This document shows positions 37,208-47,900 of a DNA stretch of 64,000 nt, one piece after another (the stretch's first letter is position 1; each line of letters opens with the position of its first letter). The DNA is taken from assembly GCF_037975245.1 (NCBI RefSeq), contig NC_092583.1, positions 10,576,764 to 10,640,763 of the forward strand, read 5' to 3'. Below the pieces are notes generated by a model. That model ran no database searches and was not told the origin of the DNA. It saw nothing but the letters and a program-made list of their open reading frames with translations. This DNA is from Apostichopus japonicus. Taxonomy: Eukaryota; Echinodermata; Holothuroidea; Aspidochirotida; Stichopodidae. The translations under genes and the position numbers were made by a program.

Positions 37208-40200
37208 ATGACTTCAGCTAACCCAGCAAATCCTCTTACCAGAGCAGAATTTTACAATGCATGCACTAGTGTTCTACAAGGTTTAACTTGTCTCCAAAGA
37301 CAAGGAGCTGTTGTCAATGAGGAAGCAATAGAAACATTGGACAGACTAGGTCTGATGGTGCAAGACTTGCGGTCTGACGTACAAAGCAACAAGGAGTTTT
37401 ACGTGGATGGTCCTTTAGTGAGGTGTAAGTCAGTCCTTGCATTTTTTTGTTAATTGTATACCTTATATCATGTTTTTCTTAATTCTTAATCGAAACGGAC
37501 AGGAATAAAACCGTCATCTCCATCATGCATTCCATCCGTAAACACCACTAAAAGAGTACCAATCTGGAGGATCAATAAATGCTGCAAAACTTGAGCAATA
37601 TTAATTTGAAATGGTGGTCATTCCTTCATTGTTTCATTACAGTTCTCACAGCACAAGTCTCTAAAGGAAAGTCTGTGATACAAGAAATGAAGTTTTAAGC
37701 ATTCTTGCATATTTGGATAATTAACCAGTCCTGCACACCAGCCGATGAGAATGTTCTGTGAATTACTCTCGTCCCAGGATGATTTTGCCCAAAAATATGT
37801 CTATTTCGTCAGCTTACTATCAAAATAATGTTAATGTTGTTGTTGTTGAAGGACAAAATTGGGGGTACTTAACGATCAGTTTTACTGGTTGCAAACTTTT
37901 TGGGACTTTCAATTCAGCTTCTTCTTGTGAGTCATGGTTTAGGAGAAATTAAGTTAACCTTGTTGGATTCCTTTTTAGTGTCGGAAAAATTTCAATATTT
38001 TCGGGAGCCAGTGATATTAGTAAAGGCCAGTAAATTACTTTGTGTATCACACACTAGCTCGTTGGCAGTAGTACCTTTGAACATTCAAAAATCAATGCAT
38101 ACCTTGTCACATGGATGGTGTAAGCAGTGTAAAGGGGAGGAGGGGGTGGGAGGAGGGGGGGGGGTGTCTTCCACAGTTTCACTTTTCAGGTGGTATCATG
38201 AAATTGTGTATAGACCAGTAGCCTACATTAGTTTTTATATCTTAACTAGCCCACTAGCAGTAGTAGTACCTTTGTATATTAAAATCTATAAATGCTGCAA
38301 AACTTGAGCAATATTAATTTGAAATGGTGGTCATTCCTTCATTGTTTTTTCGTTACAGTTCTCACGGCACAGGTCTCTAAAGGAAAGTCTGTGATACAAG
38401 AAATGAAGAGGACTTGCAGTCAAAACAGTTCGATGATAAACGGGCCGGAATTTGTGGAACGTCACCTCCGTCAACACGTAGCCGACATTAAAGCCGTGAT
38501 AACAGTGAGTTTACAAGTAATATTTATATCTTTTGCTGGTAGGCTATATCTCCTTCATCATACCAGAGCTTCCACCCCCCCCCTCCCTAATTGTTCAGTT
38601 ATATTGAAATCGATTTATTTAACAGTGTTCAGCATGGATATAAAATACATAATATTGTTATTGTTTAAGATAACTTGCACCTTTTTTGAGTATTTTTAAA
38701 TTTTGTTTTGTGATTTTGAGTTTCTGTTATGTTCACTTCCTCCAGTCTCTCTTACATGCCTTTATCTTATCACTGAAATTATTACAGAACCTGATGAAAA
38801 TGTTATTGGATGAACTATTTTAATAATAAATATTTCATGGTTTTCTTTATCTCGCCTCCTGTCAGGAACTAACACCCTATCACAATAACCAGATATTCCA
38901 GCAAGGTACCAATAACATAGATGGTGAGGTACAACAGAGACTCCTACAGGATCCAAGGACCATTGATACCACCCTCACCCCTATTCTAAAGTAAGTTGTT
39001 AGTTACTACTGCATATCATAACGTCATATTGTTAAATGCAACAAGAAATTTGGAAATACCATGAGAATTATTTCATACTTGTATTTCAAACCTCTTAATG
39101 ACATCTTGATTTTTTCTGTGGATGTTTGTATGTATTTAGATCCTCCTGCAAGCAGGAACTCGCGAAGAATTAGCCTCATTGGTTTATCAAAGCCGCAAGC
39201 TGACCGAAGTCAGTCTCTTACAATCATACTTATGTTGTTGAATTGTTGTTGAGTTCTGTTGACACAAACGACTGTAATGATTGGGAAATACTCAAATAAA
39301 CTTTGTGATTCCATTTAGTGGTTTATACTTGTTCAAACAACAGCATGGTGGGTGCATACAACTATAAATCAATCAATCGTGTCTGCTGGCTTCAACAAGG
39401 GCGTAGGAACCGGGGGGGCTGGGGGGGGCGCCAGCCCCCCAGTGAAAAATATGGAGGGGCGGAAGTATCATTCCGCCCCCCCGCTTCGCAAGTCAGAAAA
39501 CCCCTTTTTCATTTCCAAATGAGAAAAAATATCTCATTTGGAGCACCAAATTGCATCTAAGGCCAGGTGAAAATGCAAAATTATTTACAAAATGGAGTGG
39601 GTGTTGAAGTGTGCTACATTGCACCAAATTGCATCTGAGGCCACCTGGAAATGCCAAAAAATTCCAAAGGGGAGGGGGACACCCCCTCCCCTTAGACCCC
39701 TCCCCCAGGCCGGCCATCAGTCTTCAGCCCCCCCACTCAAAAATACCTTCCTACGCCACTGGGCTTCAACATCATATATGTGGTACTTTAACACATTACA
39801 GATATGTTGGGTATTTGTAATTAGGCTGGGAAGTGGTAAGGAGTATGGATTACAAATCAATGACAATCAGTAAGATTTTCTTTTCATCCATCTTATTTTT
39901 TGATCGTATTTTTTAGAAATGGAACAACATCTTCCAGAAAATCTGATAAAATCCACTTTGATGAAACAGGAGATACTAGTGCTCAAGCAGACCCCAGAAT
40001 GATGACTACCAGAACACCCACTGCGGTGAGTAGTACCAAATGGATTGCTTAAATACCTATTGCAGTATCCATTAAATTGCATCTTCTTATTCTTGGGATG
40101 AGGATGTGGCTAATAGTACCCAATCTCGTTTCGATCAGCTCTTCAGGCCAAGAACCATATCCAGCTGTTGTCGTGTTGCAGGTTAGAGTTTAATGAACAT

Positions 40201-41957
40201 TTTGCTCTGGGTCCAACTTTCACTTAAATATTTCCATCATTATGTGATTCTAGTGGGGGACCCAACTGTCAGCTTAATGAGAAGGCTACTGAGCAGCAGA
40301 ATCCCTAAACCCCATCTAGCCCCCCCCAACTACTGGGCAGCAGAATCCCTATACCCCATCTAGCCCCCCCCCCCAACACAGTGAGTGGAAACTTCATCTC
40401 CTTATGTACCATGATTTTGTGTTTTGTGTACTTTGTCAGTTGGCCATACTCAAACATTACATAAATCATATTGAATTTTGGATGGTAGCATATCATTAAT
40501 TGTACACATTGGTAGCATTATGAATGTTTCATTTCAGTGACTTGATACTGTAACTTCTGTAATGTTACTAAAGAAGAAGGCTAAGAGCTTATATTTGAAC
40601 GAATTACTTCCCACTTTTGTGGTATTGGTTTACACACATACCCCCCCCCCCCGGCAACCCTCCCCAAAAGGAAACTAATGTAGCTCTTTTCTGAAGTATT
40701 TATCACTTATTCTCCGGTTTCAGAATGCTTTGAATGATTTACAGCAGAGCCCGTTATCAACCCCTCCAGAGGATCCTTCTACCACAGACAGCACAAGACT
40801 TGGAGTGTTTGAACACATGAATGAAGAAAAGAATATTTACTCTAAACATTCACCAAACTGGCCTGCTCACGAAGAGAAACCCCCACTCTTGCTGGAGAGG
40901 ACAAGACCACCATTAGGTGAGTTATCACAATGGAATCATCTCATAACACAACAATCACAATGGAATCATCTCATAACACAAAGCAGTGTTGTGACGAGTT
41001 TCGATTCCATTGAGTCAATTCTTTTCAAATTGAAAGTTGTTTGAAACAATTTTGTTCCCCTATTAGATGACTTTTGTTCCCTTAAGGGGCTTATTATTAT
41101 TTTTTGGGGGGGGGGGGGGTGAGTGGGGCCTTGTGTCAGACACTTTTTTGGCCCCCTGACTGACCACGGAACAGCTGAGGGAGATGTTCTGTTTATATTT
41201 GAATCCAAGAAAGCCATTAATCATTCATCACATGTGTATTATATGCAGGCGCTTAGCCAAGGGGGGGGGGGCAAAGGGGGTGGCCGCCCCCCCTTGAGCA
41301 TATTTTTGTGGTATGTTTTTCAACAGGTTTTGTGATATCGATAGTAATTTCAAAATAGAAAATGCTTAGATGCAACTTACAAGGCCTGGGAAGTGCCATT
41401 TCTAGCAATCTGGGAGGCATTTTCGTCCAAAATTTTCTTGTACGCTTCGGGGCAACCTATGGTGGCGCTACGCTTGGATATAAACGGCTCTAATAGTTAG
41501 CCTACAGGTTCGCCCCTCCCTTGCCAAATTCCTGGCTACACCATGGTTATATGCGCTGTGGGGCATAATAAACTGCTTTCCTAACGAAGCTAAATGTTTC
41601 AAGATCAGTGACTAGTTTAAATTATGACAATTTAGAACCTAATTTGATTTAATGCTAGTACAATTTAACGCTTATCCATAAAATTTCAAACAAGAGTAGA
41701 GTCTATTTCTACGTTGGAGGTGACCGTCAATTAGTGATTAAATTTGTTAAAAATGTCCAATGTTTTTGAGAAGATGCTATTTTTTTTCCTTTTATCTTTC
41801 CATAGTTCACAATGGCCTTAGAGATATGCAGAACTATACTAACCTACCACAGTATACTGGAGTGAACCTACCCATGCCTGTAATGCCAGATGGGGAGTTT
41901 GGACATAGAGCGCCCCACACGCAACATTGGGATTACCATAACAACAGAATGTATTGA
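37208..41957 (+). CDS. Uncharacterised 313-residue protein, six coding exons
   Basis: Product not recognised. Exons: 37208-37424, 38359-38504, 38866-38990, 39917-40025, 40724-40916, 41806-41957 (TGA at 41,955-41,957). Splice sites and phases all fit. The first exon starts at an acceptor at 37,194, so a 5' non-coding exon exists upstream. The N-terminal third is helical (EAIETLDRLGLMVQDLRSDV); the middle has a His/Gln-containing helix (VERHLRQHVADIKAV). The C-terminal half is polar, Pro/Thr/Ser-rich and probably disordered, ending NNRMY. No signal peptide, membrane segment or enzyme motif. Start ATG chosen because it is the first in the spliced frame after the acceptor. Intron 1 contains a partial copy of exon 2. 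Divergent with 31,544-35,704 and convergent with SETD2. Confidence 0.85.
37576..38287 (+). other. Chimeric insertion in intron 1 with partial exon 2 copy
   Basis: Bases 37,576-37,692 duplicate 38,288-38,408: end of intron 1, the acceptor and the first 50 nt of exon 2. The sequence then switches, at an AATGAAGTTTT overlap, to about 590 bp matching 42,163-42,745 downstream of the gene. If the copied acceptor were used, the frame would read EMKF and stop. Confidence 0.85.
39140..39237 (-). mobile_element. SINE fragment (family of 57,279)
   Basis: Reverse complement of the 3' half of the SINE body at 57,279-57,515 (GATCCTCCTG, then AGGAACTCGCGAAG-type sequence). Intronic. Confidence 0.7.
39398..39761. 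mobile_element. Short inverted-repeat element with 10-bp target duplication, copy 2
   Basis: Begins AGGGCGTAGGAACC and ends CCTTCCTACGCCACTG, flanked on both sides by GGCTTCAACA (39,388-39,397 and 39,762-39,771). It is highly similar to 15,758-16,093. Located in intron 3 of the plus-strand gene. Confidence 0.88.
40275..40378. repeat. Two-unit tandem repeat, about 44 bp
   Basis: The segment CAGCAGAATCCCTA...CCCCATCTAGCCCCC occurs twice in a row within intron 4 of the plus-strand gene. Confidence 0.85.
41245..41545. mobile_element. Interspersed element with shared core, intron 5 of plus gene
   Basis: Right part (about 41,370-41,480) shares AAGGCC, AAAATTTTC, GTACGCT and GGTGGCGCT words in order with the elements at 31,793-32,578 and, inverted, 12,962-13,347. 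A G-rich/C-rich stretch marks its left end. No coding capacity; borders uncertain. Confidence 0.55.
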
Positions 41958-42011
41958 CTAAAGATGACAATATCGGTGTGTTAATCTGTATCGGACGTAC
42001 AGGAGTATGTA

Positions 42012-42037
42012 AATAAATCCTTGATAAAGAAAATAAA
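42012..42037 (+). terminator. Poly(A) signals of the plus-strand gene
   Basis: AATAAA at 42,012-42,017 and again at 42,032-42,037, about 55-80 bp after the stop codon. Confidence 0.7.
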
Positions 42038-42162
42038 GAATTAAAATCAAAACAGTCTTTGCAGTTTTATATTGGCTTTACACAATAATTTCCCAGAATG
42101 CAATTGTGCAAAGTCCTTACTAGCTTACTGTAAGTGTTAAAGGTCATAAATTTGGCAATGAA

Positions 42163-42960
42163 GTTTTTGCATATTTGGATAATTAACCAGTCCTGCACCA
42201 GCTGATGAGAATGTTCTGTGAATTACTCTCGTCCCAGGGATGATTTTGCCCAAAAATATGTCTATTTCTTCAACTTACTATCAAAATAATGTTGTTGTTG
42301 AAGGACAAAATTGGGTGTACTTAACGATCAGTTTTACTGGTTGCAAAATTGTTGGGACTTTCAATTCAGCTTCTTCTTGTGTGTCATGGTTTAGGAGAAA
42401 TTAAGTTAACCTTGTTGGATTCCTTTTTAGTATCGGAAAAATTTCAATATTTTCCGGAGCCAGTGATATTAGTAAAGGCCAGTATATTACTTTGTGTATC
42501 GCTCACTAGCTCGTTGGCAGTAGTACCTTTGAACATTCAAAAATCAATGCATACCTTGTCACATGGACGGTGTAAGCAGTAGAAAGGGGAGGAGGGGGTG
42601 GGAGGAGGGGGTGGGGGTGTCTTCCACAGTTTCACTTTTCAGGTGCAGGTGGTATTATGAAACTGCTTATAGACCAGTACATTAGTTTTTATATCTTAAC
42701 TAGCCCACTAGCAGTAGTAGTACCTTTGTATATTAAAATTGTAAATAAAATGTTTATAAAATGAATGTGAACCGTCACCACATACCACCCACCTTGTTGC
42801 ATGGAAGGTGTTTGGGGAAGGAGGTGGGTGGGGGAGGGGGGGGGTGTTTGCACTTTTCAGGTGCAGGTGGTATCATTAAATTGCTTAAAGGCCAGTACAT
42901 TAGTTTGTACATCACTAACCAGCCCATTGGCAGTTGTACCAATGTAATATCATAAACATG
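42163..42960. repeat. 3' flank segment also copied into intron 1 of the plus gene
   Basis: 42,163-42,745 is near-identical to 37,698-38,285. From 42,745 to 42,960 a shorter diverged version of the same G-rich segment follows in tandem (TTTTCAGGTGCAGGTGGTAT motifs). No gene. Confidence 0.85.
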
Positions 42961-43020
42961 TAAACAATGTGTACAATAAAAGTAAAAACGTCACCACATA
43001 ACATTAATTTTGCTCATCTT

Positions 43021-44954
43021 TTTTATTTTATTCTTCTTCTTCTTTCATTTTCACATAAAAATCTTCAACACACTCTGTCAAAATGACAAATAAAATTGAT
43101 TTCCTGCATACTTAAAAAGAATGAGTTTTAAGAAGAGACGTAAACGGTAAAAAAAACCAACGGAACCAGGAAAAAAAAAATATCAGATAATCTTCTATTT
43201 ACAACTTTTCACCACTTTTTATCTGTTTTTTTCCTCCCCCTTTCTTCGACTATAATGAAAGTATCATCCTCTCTCGTGTTTCCTCATTTTTTTAAGTTTG
43301 TTAGAAAAAAGTGGGGAAACCAAAAACCATTTGAATACATAATCTGTCTAATATTCCTTTCATCTGTGGTAGAAACGTTCCCTTCAAAATTCGGATATCT
43401 ATCGTCTCATCACAACTAGATCTCATACCATAGTAGTAGTACTAACAAACAACTTGAGACGTCACTAATGACGGCCGATTCGTCACATGATAAACACTGC
43501 ATCTCTCTTTACTTTGTCCTATATACTGACCTACGACCTCTATCAAATTGAAATGCCAACATCTTCCCAAAAAATAAAAATATTTCTATTCTCCTTAAAA
43601 ATGATTTTGGTGTGTTTCCATATTCTGGAGCTGTGTATGGTCTATTAACCAAATCTACTTTTAGCTGACTCTATTTCGAGAACGATATTGTGGGATACAA
43701 ATTGTTGGAATACCGCTTGAATTTTCAGTATAAACAGTTTGTATTAATCAAGGTTATGGTAAAAGAACAATATCTGGGATATGAATATTCAGTGAACTGT
43801 TTGCACGAACTAAAGTCGTCACATTTTTCAAAAGGAAAATTTCATTCCATCTTTTTGAGAAACTGTCTGATTAATGATCATTATTGTTAACTACATCTAT
43901 CGCACAAATTATTACCAGTTTATTTCCACATTTATATTATAATAAGTGTTTTCAAAGGTAAAGAAATGACCTTCTTTATTCCTACCCAGAATAAAAAAAA
44001 AAAAAAAAACCCAAAATCTAATATGCAAACTTCATCAAAACTCCATTTTAAGCGATCACATTTTCAGACTTATTCCAGATCATCCAAAAAATACAATTTC
44101 CTTTTTTTTCAAGAGACCAGGGTAAGACACTTCTTAACGAACAGTAGTTACTGTTTTACATTAAAAATTCATTCAGAGCAGAACCTCCATTGACCTGACA
44201 GCACAACCCTTCTAACGAACATTATTGGAAATGTAGTGTACAGCAAAAGGAAACATTGCTTGCCAATATCAAACTACTTCCATCGACAGGCTCCTTTGCT
44301 CAATCTCTCTCAACAATCTCTAGACTCTCATGACAATCTCCATCTGGAAATTAACAAACAATTCTTGAAGACTGTCAACAAATTTTTCTATCAATGTTAA
44401 GCACAGGGGCAAAGAGGAAAGGGTAAAGTTTTGTTATCTTCCTCATTATTGGTAATGAAAATTGAATAGTCGCATTAAATGACCTGAATTGCTATCTGAT
44501 GAATGCTGTCGAAATAGTATCGAAAACGACCAAATTCAGAGCAAAAAGCTGCCTTAATAATAGCCATCTTCGTGAGTGTCCGCAGGACGATTCAATCACA
44601 CAGGTCTTTCTTGGTCTTGTACCTCCCTGGTTAATACCAGAATAGGTGGGCATTATTTAAACACAGAGAAAGGAATTACCAGACGTGAACTCTCATCGAT
44701 ACACCTGTGTTGCATTTCATTACATAGTTTTGTAGGCAGACAATTAGTTTGGCTGTAAACCTCTCCATCCAGAAACGAATTCTCTCTGTTGTCACAGACA
44801 CAGGAATTACCAGACCCGGCTTTCATCGATACATTCGTGACACAAATGCTTTGTAGACAGATATCTGTGTTTGGTCACATGACTACGCATTCCAGCCGGG
44901 AGGCAGCTCGACTGGTGACCTAGAGCGTTCGATGATAACTCCAGCAGATCTTCA
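43021..44954 (-). other. Probable SETD2 3' untranslated region
   Basis: About 1.9 kb downstream of the SETD2 stop without coding potential. Overlapping AATAAA hexamers on the minus strand at about 43,021-43,032 would end the transcript about 60 bp from the G-rich tandem repeat. Transcript extent is inferred. Confidence 0.5.
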
Positions 44955-47900
44955 TCATAAATCCGAGGCTTCTTTCTTGTAGACTGATCCGAACTTGGAC
45001 ATGTATTTTTTTATATATTCCCTGGCTTTGTGCTTGACGTTTTCGTTCACGTCGAGTTCTTCTATATTTTGGCAGTTTCGAAGTTCCTTGGACAAGATGT
45101 GATGTGTTAACTGTTTCAAAAATATGAGAAAAACAAAAGAGAAAAGATATCAATAGAAGTTATAGTGACAATAACAAATATGAATATTCAGATATACCAA
45201 ATAATCAGCTGCAACGTGCACTTACAAGGCTTGGGATCACTTACAGCACTAATGGATCAATAACATAACAATATAGACGACAAGTATGGTCACTGTTTCT
45301 ATATGAATATTCAGATATACCAAATAACCAGCTGCAATGTGCACTAACAAGGCTTGGAATCACTAACAGCAGTAATAGACGAACACCATAACAACTTAAA
45401 TGACAAGTATGGTCACTGTTTCTATATGAATATTCAGATATACCAACTAACCAGCTGCAACGTGAACTTAAAAGGTTTCGAATCACTAACAGCATTAATA
45501 GATGAACATTATAACAACATAGATGACAAGCATGGTCACTGTTTCTATATGAATATTCAATAACCACCTGCAACGTGCACTTACAAGGCTTGGAATCACT
45601 AACAGCATTAATAGATGAACATTATAACAACATAGATGATAAGCATGGTCACTGTTTCTAAATGTCTTTGCTGACATAGTAGCACAGGCTAATGCTTGTT
45701 CAAAATAAATTCGACTGAACTTTTTCAGACTCCTACTGAGGTAACCTTTGCCACCTCCCAACCCCCCCCCCACCCACCCAACTTAACTTGGTATGGCTGC
45801 TGTTACCCTTTCCTTTATTCCTTCATTTTAGTGACTGTGATTCTTATAATTGCTTCAGTTTTATCTTCTGTTTGATATGCTGTTTTTCCTTTTCTATGAG
45901 AGTTAGGGGGGGTTGAGAGACATAAAGGTAGATGAACTGAATCATCATATCTTTATGTCAAACATTATTACACCTTGCTGACTACAGTAAATAGAATAAA
46001 CAAAATGAATCATAGTGTGTACTCACCTTTCGAGCCAAGTGCTTGAAGTCTTCTGTGGTCTGTATCCGACCCCGTTTACACTCGGGCTTGCGATAACCGT
46101 TCAGATACGACACAACATTGTGAGACATCTGCATGGGACGGAAATAAAAACAAGATGCGATCTTATTAATTTCAGATATTAGAGTGATAACCCTAAAAAA
46201 ACAACAAAGAAAACCCTAAAAAAAAAATCCATTTCATGTTGTTTACTTCATTCATAAATGTGTTTGTCCATTCTCGTTCCATGTTGTTTGCTACTATTGG
46301 TGATTTTACTTAATACATTATACCTTACTAAATACTATATATACTATATATTATACTATATACTATACTATATACTTTATATCTTTATACTCAAGCTTTT
46401 GTACTCAAACTAAAGGCCAGAACAAGAAAATAAAGCCAAAATAATACAAATACAAATAAGACTTATTTTTTTAATATTTTTTTTTAGGACAGATGAAGAC
46501 CAGCACTTATCTCAGCTGGTTTATCCAGCCCTAACCTCAGAACATTTTAATATCAGTTTATTTGCATTTTTTGAACAAACCTCTTTCCTGTTCAAAAACC
46601 AAACTGTTTCATCATTTCCAGTCACTTTTTGCTTTCACCCCTGCTCCCTTTACCACCACTATCTGATGAATGGATTACAACTGACCTTTGACCTAAAGTA
46701 ATCCTTCAGCTTCTTAGCGTCCTCGCTGGACGTATCCGCCGCTGCGGTCGTCGTGGTCTTGCGTTTGGATTTCTCGTCGTACGTTGGCGTGCCGAGGTCC
46801 ATGGTGTCCACGTCTTCGTCTGTGTCGTCCCACTCTGGAGGATCCCACTGAGTTTGTCTGTTTGGATGATCAAGTATTGGCGTTTACAAGTAATATTTAT
46901 ATCTTTTGCTGGTAGGCTATATCTCCTTCTTCATACCAGAGCTTCCCCCCTCCCCCCCCCCCCAATTTTTCAGTTATATTGAAATCAATTTATTTAACAG
47001 TGTTCAGCATGGACATAAAATACATAGTATTGTTATTGTTTAAGATGACAAAATTTTTTATTGCAATGTTGTCTATGAATGTATGTATATGAATTATGTC
47101 TTCATTTCTGTTGTTTTATGTTGGAGGGCGGCTAAAATGCCTGACTCAACATTATGAACATCCTTTTTTCCCAGCTTCTTAAATGCTAAGTGATTGGCAC
47201 AGTTTAACACTGCATTGATTCCAAATATTATAGTAGAATGTAAAGTTTGCCGGTGGTTTAACCAAATGGGTACATCTGTGCTCCATACTTGAAGAAGTGA
47301 CTTGGTATTAAATATTATCGCACTCAAACCATAACTCGCATGCAACAACTGCACTTTGCTGTGCTGTGCCTAAAGGTGAACTGTTAACAACTATTTAGCA
47401 ACTGTTTTACCGATGTAAGCGATCCCCTCGGGTCGACCGACCCTCCTCGTGAAATCATCTCTCCTACCGTTACAAATAACCTTCGCAAACCGACATTATA
47501 TAAATATGTTTCCCTTTTCTGCATTTTTAATATAATGTTGCAATTCACATCATTTTTATATATGCACTTATCTGAGCTAAAACATTCTCAAGGCTGCCAT
47601 CCATATTCACAAATACACTGCTCACAATGTCAAACTTGGTGTACACTTGACATGAAACGTTATCAATGAGTGGTATTGAGACTCCTAAAGACCATACCTC
47701 GTTTTGGAGTGATAGTAATAGACCTTTCCCTGTGCATCTTTAGCTGTCTTCCAATGAGGTGGTAAGCCTGAATGTCTTGCTTTGGTCTTAGCTGGTGGTG
47801 GGGCTGGGATGTCCTCAATAGGTGTCTGGTGGCAAGAAAGTCACACATTTATCAAAATACAGTGGAAGTACGAAATGGAACGAAATGGACAAAATAAGGA

